DNA of 64,000 nucleotides, from assembly GCF_021728295.1 (NCBI RefSeq), contig NZ_JAKJXE010000002.1:372001-436000 (forward strand), written 5' to 3'. The translations under genes and the position numbers were made by a program. The notes beneath the pieces were generated by a model, which made no database searches, was not told where the DNA came from, and saw only the letters and a program-made list of their open reading frames with translations. The DNA is from Pseudomonas petrae (GTDB lineage: Bacteria > Pseudomonadota > Gammaproteobacteria > Pseudomonadales > Pseudomonadaceae). Below, one piece after another: positions 17,161-25,662 of the stretch (position 1 is its first letter; the number at the start of each line of letters is the position of its first letter).

Positions 17161-18060
17161 TCAACCAAACCGCGCAACCATGAACTCGATAAAGCTGCGC
17201 AGTTTGGGCGAGGCCTGTCGGTCGGGCAGATACAGCAGGTTCAGCGGTCGTACGGGAAGTTGGTAGTCCGCGAGCACCTGGCATAACTGGCCGCTGGCAA
17301 AGTCCTGCTCGACAACCACCGCCGGGAGCAGCGCGATGCCCATTCCGTCCAGCGCGGCCTGGCGCAAGGCCGGGCCGTTATCCATCTGCACCCGGCCGTT
17401 GACCTCCACATCGTGCACGCCGTCAGCGCCCTTGAACGTCCATAGACCTGCCGCGCTGGTGGGTGAGGATCGCGAGGCATACAGATACGTCAGGCAGTCG
17501 TGGCCTTCGAGTTCATCGGGATGCGCAGGCATGCCGCGGCTTTCCAGATAGGACGGGGAGGCGCAGAGCGCCAGGGAGTGGGGTTTGAGGGGTTGCGCCA
17601 TCAGGAACGCATCCGGGGGTTCACCGATCCGCACCGCTGCCTCGAAACCATCCTCCAGTAAATCAACCTGCCGATCGGTGAAGATCACGTCGAGGTCGAC
17701 CTTGGGATAACGGCGTAAGTACTCGGCGATGGCGGGCATTAAGCGCTGGAGTCCAAAAGCGTGGGGCAGGGTGACGCGCAGCCGACCTTGGGGCTCGCTA
17801 CGCGCAGACAGCGCATCGGCGTGGGCGCTCTCAACCAGACTCAGAATTTCGACGCAGCGGTCGTAATAGCGCCGGCCAAACTCGGTCAGGTGCTGCTGGC
17901 GCGTGGTGCGGTTGAGCAGCTTCATGCCAAGGTGTTCTTCCAGCGCGCGCAGATGATTGCCCACCATGGTCGGGGTCAGCGAAGCGTCGTCCGATGCAGC
18001 CGTAAGGCTGCCTTTATCGACGATCTGCACAAACAGCTGCATGGCCTTGAGCACGTTCAT
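17161..18060 (-). CDS. LysR-family transcriptional regulator
   Basis: 299 residues from ATG 18060 (AGGAAACTTGCCAATG; the nine-codon extension to 18087 is not needed). Residues 1-60 carry the winged helix-turn-helix (MNVLKAMQLFVQIVDKGSLT, then TPTMVGNHLRALEEHLGMKL). The effector domain of the CrgA-like type follows (GRLRVTLPHAFGLQRLMPAI). It is divergent from the oxidoreductase at 18158, the usual arrangement for a LysR regulator and its target. Confidence 0.92.
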   Translation of the reverse strand: MNVLKAMQLFVQIVDKGSLTAASDDASLTPTMVGNHLRALEEHLGMKLLNRTTRQQHLTEFGRRYYDRCVEILSLVESAHADALSARSEPQGRLRVTLPHAFGLQRLMPAIAEYLRRYPKVDLDVIFTDRQVDLLEDGFEAAVRIGEPPDAFLMAQPLKPHSLALCASPSYLESRGMPAHPDELEGHDCLTYLYASRSSPTSAAGLWTFKGADGVHDVEVNGRVQMDNGPALRQAALDGMGIALLPAVVVEQDFASGQLCQVLADYQLPVRPLNLLYLPDRQASPKLRSFIEFMVARFG

Positions 18061-18157
18061 TGGCAAGTTTCCTTTGGCAGTCAGCAAAGTTTTAATCCAT
18101 TTATCATTTCTGTTGGGCTATTCACAGTGGAGCCACACCTTTACAGAGTGACTTGCC

Positions 18158-19171
18158 ATGCACAGTTATCGCTTCGACACACCTTCACTGGACGGATTGC
18201 GTCTACATCAGGAGGCCGTTCCAAAGCCACAGCGCGGTGAGCTGTTATTGCGCGTCCACGCCGTGTCGCTGAACTACCGCGACTTGGCACTGCTGGACGG
18301 GCGGATCCTGAAACCCTCTATCGCAGGGGGGATTCCTGTCAGCGATGCCGCTGCCGAAGTTGTTGAGCTCGGCGAGGGCGTCGATGATTTCCAGGTCGGC
18401 GACAGGGTGGTGAGCCTGTTCCACCCGCGCTGGTTCGGAGGCCCCAAGGTCGCCGCCCGGGCCATTGGCAGCTACGGCTACGATCAGGACGGCTGGCTGA
18501 CGGAGTACAAAGTGGTGTCGCGTGAAGCGGTCGTCGCCTTGCCGGATGAGCTGAGCTTTGAGGAAGGCGCGACCCTGCCGTGTGCAGCGGTTACTGCCTG
18601 GAATTCCATCAGCGGCGCCACGCCGATTCGGGTGGGGCAAAGCGTATTGACCCTGGGCAGCGGCGGGGTATCCGTGTTCGCGCTGCAATATGCCAAGGCA
18701 GCAGGCGCTCGGGTGATCGCCACCACCTCGTCCTCTGCCAAGGCCGAGCGTTTGAAAGCGCTGGGTGCCGATGAGGTGATCAATTATCGGGACGTCGCCG
18801 AATGGGGCACCGCGGTCCGGTCGCTTACCGCTGACGTGGGCGTCGATCGGGTGGTTGAGGTGGGCGGACCGGCGACGATCAGGCAGTCGTTGAAAGCCGT
18901 CGCCTTCCATGGCGAAGTCGTGCTGGTAGGTTTTCTGGGCGAAAGCGGCGCGGCGCTCGACTATTTCGACCTGATGGGCGCCGGTGCAAGCTTGCGGTCC
19001 ACCAATGTCGGCGATCGGGCGATGCTCGAAGACACGTTAAAAGCGACGGTGGGTGGCCAGATCAAACCGGTTATTGACCGCGTTTTTCCGTTTGCCGAAG
19101 CCCGGGCGGCGTTTGAGCACCTGCGCAGTGGCCAGCATTTCGGCAAGGTCGTGATCAGTCTGGACCGCTGA
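18158..19171 (+). CDS. Zinc-independent MDR alcohol dehydrogenase/quinone reductase
   Basis: 337 residues of the medium-chain dehydrogenase/reductase superfamily. The GroES-like catalytic domain includes GELLLRVHAVSLNYRD. The nucleotide-binding fold has GSGGVSVFALQYAKAAGARVI. The Cys/His zinc-ligand pattern of classical alcohol dehydrogenases is absent (NYRD replaces the Cys region), which points to an NADPH-dependent quinone- or enone-reductase-like enzyme. Substrate unknown. Likely controlled by the divergent LysR; the gap between the two starts is 97 bases. Confidence 0.85.
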   Translation: MHSYRFDTPSLDGLRLHQEAVPKPQRGELLLRVHAVSLNYRDLALLDGRILKPSIAGGIPVSDAAAEVVELGEGVDDFQVGDRVVSLFHPRWFGGPKVAARAIGSYGYDQDGWLTEYKVVSREAVVALPDELSFEEGATLPCAAVTAWNSISGATPIRVGQSVLTLGSGGVSVFALQYAKAAGARVIATTSSSAKAERLKALGADEVINYRDVAEWGTAVRSLTADVGVDRVVEVGGPATIRQSLKAVAFHGEVVLVGFLGESGAALDYFDLMGAGASLRSTNVGDRAMLEDTLKATVGGQIKPVIDRVFPFAEARAAFEHLRSGQHFGKVVISLDR

Positions 19172-19192
19172 TACTGGCCAGCAGCCGGGTAC

Positions 19193-20497
19193 CTAAGTGC
19201 GCTCCTTCATCGGCAAGCGCTTGACCGAGTACGCACGCTTTTCGTCTTCGGAGTTGTAGTAGGCGTTCTGCGTCGTGCTGAGGCTGTTGTGACGCAGATC
19301 GACCTGCAGATCTTTCATGTCGCGGTGAGGCGCATCGAAGGTGGCCGAGGTGTGCCGCAGCCAGTGCAAGGATGCAGCGCGCAGGCGGCCGACGTCTTCG
19401 TCTGGCCAGTGCTCGGCCTGCATGCGCTGCAATGCACGATCAAACACCTCCTGCAGCAGCACGCGGATATGCCGGTCGGACAAACCGGCGCGGCCGCGTT
19501 GGGTGGCAATCAGCGGCGTACTTTCACCGAAGCCGGGCAGGGGGGACAACCCCTGATGCAGACGCCAGCGCTTGAGGTAGTTTTCTACATAGTCGTCACG
19601 CACGCTGATCTTGCCGGCTTTGTTGCCTTTGCCCACCACGTGATACCACCAGTTGCCGGCGCCGTCCTTGCGCAGGTCGCCCATGGTCGGCTTCCAGTTG
19701 TCACGACCCACCAGGTCGGAAACCCGCAGGTACATGGCAAAAATCGTCGCCACAATAAACAGCGTGCGCTCGTACTTGGCGTCCTCGGCGGCCAGCAGCT
19801 CGGCGGTTTCCAGCACGAAATCCCACTGCAGCGAAGTCAGGATGCGTGTGTCCTGGTTATCGGTATTGCGCTCCTTGTATTTGCTCTTCTGTTTCACAGC
19901 ACGAAACGGGTTTTGCTCGCAGAAACCCTCATCGATTGCGTGCTGAAAGAAGCTGCCGCACACCGCGAAGATCTGCGCGATAGAGCCTTGGGCCAACCGG
20001 TACGCGTCCTGCAAAGCGGGCCGGTTTTCTTCCTGGGCACGCTTGCGTTCTTCCTTGGCGACAGTCTGGCTGAACGGTCGCCAGTCGGGATTGAGGACGT
20101 AGGTGTCCGTCGCGGTTTTCTTGCGCGCGCCGAGGCGGGTGAAGCGGGATTTGACCACCGGACCCACCCAGGCAGGGTCGGGCGCCAGGCAGAACTCCAT
20201 GAAGCTCTCGGCCTGGGTGCGGCGCATGGCGAGGAGGGGCGTTCTGGATTTGAGCATCGTCCAGAGCAGCAGTCGCTCGACGTGGGTACGGTAGGAATTG
20301 AACGTGGATTCGTTGCCGGCGTAGGACTTGAGAAAGCTGCGCACGGCGCGGTAGCCTTCGATGGCCTGGGTCTCATCGGGGAATTGCTCGAGATAATCAC
20401 GGATCGCCGGAAGCTCTTCCTTTAAAGAGCTGAAGTTCAGCTCGCCGAACTTCGCGTAGGTTTCGAACAGCGGATGGGGTGACGAAGGCGCGGGCAT
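19193..20497 (-). CDS. Tyrosine site-specific recombinase, second
   Basis: 434 residues from ATG 20497 (MPAPSSPHPLFETYAKFGEL); the frame is open to 20593, but the leader is an unlikely Pro/Arg-rich run. Catalytic residues, numbered from 20497: Arg258 in AMYLRVSDL, Lys290 in VVGKGNKAGK, His378-x-x-Arg381 in LHWLRHTSAT, His403 in LRHNSLSTT and nucleophile Tyr413 or Tyr414 in QNAYYNS. It is longer than the first recombinase and only distantly related to it. Upstream lies about 1.1 kb without a gene and then orphan genes, so it may mark the edge of an accessory region. No tRNA lies next to it. Confidence 0.88.
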   Translation of the reverse strand: MPAPSSPHPLFETYAKFGELNFSSLKEELPAIRDYLEQFPDETQAIEGYRAVRSFLKSYAGNESTFNSYRTHVERLLLWTMLKSRTPLLAMRRTQAESFMEFCLAPDPAWVGPVVKSRFTRLGARKKTATDTYVLNPDWRPFSQTVAKEERKRAQEENRPALQDAYRLAQGSIAQIFAVCGSFFQHAIDEGFCEQNPFRAVKQKSKYKERNTDNQDTRILTSLQWDFVLETAELLAAEDAKYERTLFIVATIFAMYLRVSDLVGRDNWKPTMGDLRKDGAGNWWYHVVGKGNKAGKISVRDDYVENYLKRWRLHQGLSPLPGFGESTPLIATQRGRAGLSDRHIRVLLQEVFDRALQRMQAEHWPDEDVGRLRAASLHWLRHTSATFDAPHRDMKDLQVDLRHNSLSTTQNAYYNSEDEKRAYSVKRLPMKERT

Positions 20498-20555
20498 GGA
20501 ATTCGCTGGCTGTGGACGCGGAAGGTGCCGGCATGATCGTGCAGGTCGCGGCCAT

Positions 20556-20593
20556 ATGCAATATCCGGGTCTGACAGTTATCGGATATTGCAT
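20556..20593. promoter_or_regulatory. 12-bp perfect inverted repeat before the recombinase
   Basis: ATGCAATATCCG (20556-20567) and CGGATATTGCAT (20582-20593) are exact reverse complements with a 14-base spacer, 59 bases upstream of the recombinase ATG. Such an arm-spacer-arm layout fits either an operator or a tyrosine-recombinase core site (two binding arms around a crossover region, although 14 bases is long for that). Confidence 0.55.
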
Positions 20594-21593
20594 TTGTAGG
20601 TGGGGGTGTGTTAGCAGGGCCGCTTGGGTCTATTTGGCATTTGTATGCTGTTTTGGGCCTTCCGGAACAATTTAGGTGATGTCTTCGTGTGCCGATACGT
20701 GCTTTTGCGCGCTTTGAGTGAGTTTTGGCACGTCAGCGTGGCGATTTTGTTGAATTTATTTGTGCTGTTGCGAGCGCATTGGTGCTCTGCAGGCCTCGTT
20801 TTACGGGGCTTTCGGGCTATTCAGGCGGTGGCGAGCGTTAGGGGTGGCGTTGGAGCGCTGCCAGTTACGCGCTCGAGGCGAATGTCCATGGGGGTCGTCC
20901 TGGCATCGGCTTGGGACGGCTGAATCTGGAGTCAAGTTTGAGACCTTCAAGGCTGTCTGCTTAAGATCTTGGTGGTCGGGCGGATGTCGGTGAACTGCAG
21001 TGTCGTAGGGCTCGAGATCTGCGCCTGTGAGGAGTGATCTTTGATGCATACCACTGGCGTCGGTCAGATATCGGCGTGCGCTTGATGCGAGGGCCAGACA
21101 TCGATTCGCTCGTAAGTTGTTCACTATGGATTCGAAGGCTGCATTGGATGATAAGGTGCGATGCAGGAAGGGTTGATCGCGATTGTTGGATCAACGAGCT
21201 CGGAGTGATCGGTGATCGGTGATCGGTGATCATCGAAGGTGATGATATCGGCGTAAGACTGCATGCAGTAAACCAAGGATCACGAAATGCAGAAACGCCA
21301 CGTTCGATTCTCTGGCCCGACGCGCCCCAGCAGCGTAATATCAAGTTACGCATAATGTATATTATGTTAAATTATGAAATACTTTACTTTACTTTATGCA
21401 GCAGCCCAACCGCCCCTTGACAGCTGGCTTATAACAGCGGCCGTGATGTCGAATCTTACGCTCTCCAATTCTTGGCGATCCGAGCGCACGCAGCCTCACC
21501 CTTGTTTTGCCAACTCGTTCTTTTGCAAAATGTGAGTCAGCCCATAACGTCTTCTCAAGGACCGGGCACGCATTCACGGACGGAGCAAGAATC
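20594..21593. other. 1-kb stretch without a supported gene
   Basis: Lies between the second recombinase and the orphan genes. Base composition drops to AT-rich in places (21340-21400 is strikingly so). Frames on both strands are short, without ribosome-binding sites, and their translations look random. It contains a heptamer repeat (separate entry). It may be decayed or non-coding accessory DNA. Confidence 0.45.
21205..21232. repeat. Tandem heptamer repeat GTGATCG
   Basis: Three exact and one near-exact copy of GTGATCG in tandem (21205-21232) in the non-coding stretch upstream of the orphan genes. Short tandem arrays of this kind can vary in number by slippage. Confidence 0.7.
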
Positions 21594-21776
21594 ATGACAC
21601 TGCACACCGTTGCTACAGCGCGATTCCCAAAGGCTAAATATGGTTCTGCCCGCGTCTTTAACTCGTTCCGGCGCACCTTGGCTTGCGCGGGTACCCCCCA
21701 TGAGTCTCACATCATGGATGAGGTTCCAAGGCCCGACGACCTTTTAAAACCTCTCATGGAAGATTGTGATGCTTAA
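21594..21776 (+). CDS. Possible small protein
   Basis: 60 residues starting MTLHTVATARFPKAKYG. ATG 21594 has GGAG eight bases upstream, and the stop overlaps the start of the next gene by eight bases, as coupled genes do. No motif recognised. It may also be a remnant or a chance frame, since the region around it is not clearly coding. Confidence 0.3.
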   Translation: MTLHTVATARFPKAKYGSARVFNSFRRTLACAGTPHESHIMDEVPRPDDLLKPLMEDCDA

Positions 21777-22311
21777 ATTCCTGGCGTTGTTCACTGCCAT
21801 CGGCTGTATGAACACCTGTATTGCAGCTGAGACAGATGACCCGGCGAACTCCTTCGCGAAGATTTATGGATCTCTCTGCCTGCGGAACCTGCCAAACCTT
21901 GAGGCCCTTCGGGTGAAGCTGGCTCCCATGCCGAAGCTTCCCCCCCAAAAAGCAGCTCTATTTCTCGCAGATGCTCCAGGCGATGCATGGCCTGTTCCAG
22001 ACGAGCATGGGACATTCATACTGGCCTTACCCGCAGGGAAAAAGCTGTGCGCCATTTATGCTCGCAGAGCTGATGCGAATATCACCACCCGCCTTTTCAA
22101 AACACTGGTGGCAAATCCGCCGGCTCCGTTCCATGCGGAGCTGGTAAGAGACGATCACGAGCAAACCGGCGCAAATGGCATGACGCACACCCTCTCCTAC
22201 CAATGGTCTGTTCCGAACGGCACGCGAAAAATGCTGTTCACACTAACGACTGCGGCGTCTGACACTGCAAATATTCAAGCGCTTGGAACGGCCGCAGTCA
22301 TTAGTCAGTGA
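21769..22311 (+). CDS. Exported protein, NMCC_0638-like
   Basis: 180 residues. ATG 21769 (GGAAG upstream) is preferred to GTG 21766. A signal peptide of about 20 residues (MLKFLALFTAIGCMNTCIAA) leads to a secreted domain with AKIYGSLCLRNLPNLEALR and DAWPVPDEHGTFILALPAGK. From memory this matches small exported proteins called the NMCC_0638 family in some annotations; their function is not established. The gene is convergent with the lipoprotein pair downstream. Confidence 0.7.
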   Translation: MLKFLALFTAIGCMNTCIAAETDDPANSFAKIYGSLCLRNLPNLEALRVKLAPMPKLPPQKAALFLADAPGDAWPVPDEHGTFILALPAGKKLCAIYARRADANITTRLFKTLVANPPAPFHAELVRDDHEQTGANGMTHTLSYQWSVPNGTRKMLFTLTTAASDTANIQALGTAAVISQ

Positions 22312-22313
22312 GC

Positions 22314-22349
22314 GCGTCGGCTCAACGATTGAAACAGTCGACCCGACGC
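22314..22349. terminator. Stem-loop between convergent genes
   Basis: GCGTCGG (22314-22320) pairs with CCGACGC (22343-22349), with a further CGA/TCG pairing inside, in the 85-bp gap between convergent orphan genes. No T-tract follows, so terminator activity is uncertain. Confidence 0.3.
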
Positions 22350-22396
22350 TGATACCGCGTCACTGCCGCGACATCGCAACTTGCCGGGGGAAGTGC

Positions 22397-22645
22397 CTAC
22401 CGCTCAAGGTATTCGCTCACTGCGCTTTCCAGCAATTCCACTAGCTCGGGATCCATGTATTGAAAATCATCAGGGATCTCCAAAACGTCGAGAGTGGTTC
22501 GAAGCGGATGTAACGCATGCGTCAAGCAAGAGTAGCCGCTCTTGCTGCTCAACTCGTCACCTTTCAATGGACTTGGTTTATGAATGAAGTTAACCACGTA
22601 TCTTACAGCTTGCATGTTCTGGCAAAAAAATCTGTACCGGATCAT
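22397..22645 (-). CDS. Hypothetical protein, 82 residues
   Basis: Starts MIRYRFFCQNMQAVRYVVNF at ATG 22645, with a strong GAGGAAAGG site upstream. The frame runs on to 22891, but that part overlaps the lipoprotein gene out of frame and is rejected. The acidic C terminus (DPELVELLESAVSEYLE) looks helical; no signal peptide. The start lies 13 bases after the lipoprotein stop, so the two form an operon. Family unknown. Confidence 0.55.
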   Translation of the reverse strand: MIRYRFFCQNMQAVRYVVNFIHKPSPLKGDELSSKSGYSCLTHALHPLRTTLDVLEIPDDFQYMDPELVELLESAVSEYLER

Positions 22646-22658
22646 TGGCCGCCTTTCC

Positions 22659-22988
22659 TCACTCTTTGCAGTGGCCACGCTTTTTCTGATGCTTGGTGCA
22701 GTATTTTTTGTCCTCCCCATGAAGCCATTTGTCTTGCTGCTCTTTTTCCCAAGGCGACAGACAGGAGTTGAAACCGCGTCCCCACCCTTGCCAGTAGCGC
22801 CCTTGAAGATGAGCCCGGGCATCAGCGTCCCGCGCTTCATATCCTGAACCCAGCTCACGAGCTTCGCATCCACTCCGAAACCCTTCCCCATAGGCCCCGG
22901 TCAGAGGAACTGTCTTAAACCAAGCGCACCCTGGCAGACACAACATCACAGACACGACAATCCTGATACCGAGGAACTGTTTGGTCAC
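22659..22988 (-). CDS. Putative lipoprotein
   Basis: 109 residues. Signal peptide with lipobox LPGC (MTKQFLGIRIVVSVMLCLPG, then CAW); the lipidated residue would be Cys21. The mature part has repeated Gly-aromatic spacing (TGAYGEGFRSGCEARELG, YWQGWGRGFNSC) and a basic, Cys-containing tail. The pattern recalls small outer-membrane lipoproteins, but I cannot name the family. First gene of a two-gene minus-strand unit with the 82-residue orphan. Confidence 0.65.
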   Translation of the reverse strand: MTKQFLGIRIVVSVMLCLPGCAWFKTVPLTGAYGEGFRSGCEARELGSGYEARDADARAHLQGRYWQGWGRGFNSCLSPWEKEQQDKWLHGEDKKYCTKHQKKRGHCKE

Positions 22989-23197
22989 AAAGCACTTCCG
23001 TAGAGCAAAAGGCGGAGATCTATAAATGAGATCACAATGCCATCACTTTGTTCGCCACTGGCATGCGCTACCAGCAAATTTTCTGTCGGATGATGGACTG
23101 AAATGTTTGGGCGTGGCTGTGATTCTGTATGTTTTCAAAAGATGAGACGCTGCTAGTCGCGAGCTGATTAACGGAGACTGCCGGGGCCCCGAACGTG

Positions 23198-24094
23198 CTA
23201 TGCACGTGCCGCTGCCTGCAAAAGCGCCCTCGCCCGCAGCGCGATGGATGATATGTAGCCGCGCCGCCAGACCATACCGATGGGGCAACGGATCTGCTCC
23301 GGACGGATCGGCAGCATCACGATGTTGGCTGGCAGGCTTTCCGCTGACACGGCATGGGAATTGACCATGCTCACCAGCGGCATGCGTGACACGGCCAGCA
23401 GCAGCGCTGGTAGGTTATTCGCTTCCAGCACCAGATCTGGCAAGGGAATCGCTTCCAATGCAAAGGCGCGCTCGAGTTGCACACGCGCAAACTCCTGCTT
23501 GCTTGAGCCGGCCCATTGGTAACCGGCCAGATCACTCATCGAGACACTCTGTAAGACTGCCAACGGATGCTGATCGTTGACCACAATCTGATAGTCGTCT
23601 TCCAGCAGGTGCAGCATGTCCAGGCTCGAGTCCATCCGCTCGGGTAACGGCAACAACGCAAGTTCGACATCGCCGTTGGCCACGGCATCGAGCAAGGCGT
23701 CGCTGAATCCTGATACAAAATTAACCCGCGCTGCTGGCCGCTCCTCGATCAACCGAGGCAGCAGCGCACTCAGGGCAAAATTCGCCGCCGCCGGGGTTGA
23801 GCCGATCCGCAGTAATCCCGCTTGGCCACCGGCAACGTCACGCGCCTCCTGCAGGGCGACTTCCAACTCGCGCGAGATGGCGCGACTGCGCAGCAGAAAC
23901 GCCGCGCCGGCGTCGGTCACTTCGATCCCGCGAGAAGAGCGCGAGAGCAATTTGACGCCCAACCGACGTTCCAGCCGCTGCATGGATTTGCTCAGCGCCG
24001 GTTGTGACACGCCCAGGCGCTCGGCGGCCCGGGCGAGGCTGCCAGCAGTGGCCACGGTGGAAAAATAAACCAGGTCGTCCTCAAGCATCGCCAT
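23198..24094 (-). CDS. LysR-family transcriptional regulator
   Basis: 298 residues. N-terminal helix-turn-helix: FSTVATAGSLARAAERLGVS, then QPALSKSMQRLERRLGVKLL. The effector domain starts at about residue 90 (GLLRIGSTPAAANFALSALL). It is divergent from the aldolase/HD/transporter unit that begins at 24197 and is its most likely regulator. The 102-bp gap contains the partly symmetric ATACCATTTGGTTAT near 24091-24105, compatible with a LysR box. Confidence 0.92.
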   Translation of the reverse strand: MAMLEDDLVYFSTVATAGSLARAAERLGVSQPALSKSMQRLERRLGVKLLSRSSRGIEVTDAGAAFLLRSRAISRELEVALQEARDVAGGQAGLLRIGSTPAAANFALSALLPRLIEERPAARVNFVSGFSDALLDAVANGDVELALLPLPERMDSSLDMLHLLEDDYQIVVNDQHPLAVLQSVSMSDLAGYQWAGSSKQEFARVQLERAFALEAIPLPDLVLEANNLPALLLAVSRMPLVSMVNSHAVSAESLPANIVMLPIRPEQIRCPIGMVWRRGYISSIALRARALLQAAARA

Positions 24095-24196
24095 ACCATT
24101 TGGTTATTGCAAAGTGGCTCGTATGTTATTTCAGTTTATAGCCTGGCGCGCTCAAGATTAGTTTCCTGTGTGCCTCAACTAATCGGAGCCGCCACC

Positions 24197-24985
24197 ATGA
24201 GTAGCCAGAATCCTCTCGCCATGCCACAACCCACAACCAGCCTGCGCGGCCTCGTCAGTGATCCTGAGTGGGCAGCACGGGTGGAATTGGCGGCGGCCTA
24301 TCGGCTTTACACTCACTTCGGCTGGGATGACCTGGTCTTCACCCATATCTCCTGTCGGGTGCCCGGCGAGGCCAGCCATTTCCTGATCAACCCCTACGGC
24401 TATCTGTTCGACGAAATCACGGCCAGCAGCCTGGTTAAGGTCGATTACCACGGGCGCAAGGTTGCCGACTCACCCCATGACGTAAACCCCGCAGGCTTCA
24501 CCATTCACAGCGCCGTGCACACCGCACGGCCGGATGCCCACTGCGTGATGCACGCTCATTCCGTCAATGGCTGTGCTGTCTCGGCGCAAACCGCCGGCCT
24601 GCTGCCGTTGTCGCAGCAGTCGCTGTTCGTGCTCGCCTCGCTGGCTTACCACGACTACGAAGGCGTGGCGCTGAACGAGGATGAGAAGCCCCGCCTGGTC
24701 GAGCACCTCGGCGACCGCACCTTCCTGATGCTGCGCAATCATGGCTTGCTGACCGTGGCCGCCAGCGTGGCCGATGCCTTCCTGGCGATGTATGTGTTCG
24801 AAGCCGCCTGCATGATTCAGGTACGCGCGCTATCTGGCGGAGTGCCAGTGGCGCCAATTGGCGCCGATGTGTTGGCGGGCATCGCCGCTCAAGCCAAGCA
24901 GGTGACCCATGGCCTGGGCGGAGCACTGGCGTGGCCCGGCCTGCTGCGCAGGCTTGACCGCATTGATCCCGGCTTTCGCCTCTGA
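24197..24985 (+). CDS. Class II aldolase/adducin-family protein
   Basis: 262 residues from ATG 24197 (GGAG upstream; the 30-codon extension to 24107 is unsupported). Zn-binding His residues are visible in CVMHAHSVNG and in LRNHGLLTV. The stretch NPAGFTIHSAVHTARPDAHC is the adducin-type form, in which the catalytic Glu of fuculose-phosphate aldolase is not obvious, so decarboxylase or other lyase chemistry is also possible. First gene of a probable operon with the HD protein (12-base gap) and the BASS transporter. Substrate unknown, probably an oxo- or hydroxy-acid. Confidence 0.85.
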   Translation: MSSQNPLAMPQPTTSLRGLVSDPEWAARVELAAAYRLYTHFGWDDLVFTHISCRVPGEASHFLINPYGYLFDEITASSLVKVDYHGRKVADSPHDVNPAGFTIHSAVHTARPDAHCVMHAHSVNGCAVSAQTAGLLPLSQQSLFVLASLAYHDYEGVALNEDEKPRLVEHLGDRTFLMLRNHGLLTVAASVADAFLAMYVFEAACMIQVRALSGGVPVAPIGADVLAGIAAQAKQVTHGLGGALAWPGLLRRLDRIDPGFRL

Positions 24986-24997
24986 CAGGAACCCCGC

Positions 24998-25585
24998 ATG
25001 AAACCGACTCTACAAGCCGCTTTTCATCATATGCGCGACGGTACGCTGGAGGACTGGCGTGTGATTGCAGACGAACAAAAACTGCACGCGCTTAAACTGC
25101 CTGACCGCCTGCTTGAACACCTGCGCTTGCTCAGTGGTGACTACGGTGGTTTCGCCGTAGACCGGCTGACCCATAGCCTGCAAACCGCAACCCTGGCGCA
25201 CCTGGATGGCAAAGATGAGGAGTACGTGGTGTGCGCGTTGCTGCACGACATTGGTGACACGCTCGCCAGCTACAACCACGCGGACATGGCGGCGGTCATC
25301 CTGCAGCCATTTGTCAGCACGGAAAATCACTGGATGATCGCCAACCACGGGTTGTTTCAAGGCTATTATTTTTTCGAGCACCTGGGCCTTGATCGTCACT
25401 CACGTGAGCGTTTTTCGCACCTGCCTGACCTGTACCAACGAACCGTGGAGTTCTGCGAAAAATACGATGCCGCAGCTTTTGACCCGACCGCGCGCACCCT
25501 GCCGCTGGAGTTTTTCGAACCTCTGCTACGCCGAGTCATGGCCACGCCCAAACGCAGCATCTATATGGCATCGAACCGCAGCTGA
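24998..25585 (+). CDS. HD-domain protein, PhnZ-like oxygenase candidate
   Basis: 195 residues; ATG 24998 follows AGGA. HD-type metal ligands: His59 (RLTHSLQTA), His83-Asp84 (ALLHDIGD), His94 (YNHAD), His117 (IANHG) and Asp157 (EKYDAAAFD). The block DYGGFAVDRLTHSLQTATLA lines up with remembered PhnZ ([20 protein letters not shown]), a mixed-valent di-iron oxygenase that cleaves a C-P bond. Tyr49 aligns with PhnZ Tyr24, but Phe52 replaces Glu27, the residue recalled as contacting the substrate amine. So an oxygenase acting on a different, perhaps non-amino, hydroxylated substrate is inferred. Plain phosphohydrolase activity is the alternative. Confidence 0.75.
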   Translation: MKPTLQAAFHHMRDGTLEDWRVIADEQKLHALKLPDRLLEHLRLLSGDYGGFAVDRLTHSLQTATLAHLDGKDEEYVVCALLHDIGDTLASYNHADMAAVILQPFVSTENHWMIANHGLFQGYYFFEHLGLDRHSRERFSHLPDLYQRTVEFCEKYDAAAFDPTARTLPLEFFEPLLRRVMATPKRSIYMASNRS

Positions 25586-25662
25586 CAACACAGCGCTGCA
25601 AGCACGCCTTAACGCCCTCATCACAACAATCGCGCCGCTATGACGGCGTTTGGGAGACTGCC

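Noticed and set aside
19289..20425. 378-codon open frame on the plus strand
   Set aside because: Antisense to the second tyrosine recombinase, which has a complete catalytic set; this frame has none.
21416..21440. TTGACA followed by TTATAA as a sigma-70 promoter
   Set aside because: The two hexamers are only six bases apart, far from the required 16-18.
21389..21676. 95-codon minus-strand frame upstream of the NMCC_0638-like gene
   Set aside because: No start signal, and it lies opposite a frame with a better ribosome-binding site; translation looks non-coding.
22646..22891. N-terminal extension of the 82-residue orphan
   Set aside because: Overlaps the lipoprotein gene in another frame; the strong ribosome-binding site is at ATG 22645.
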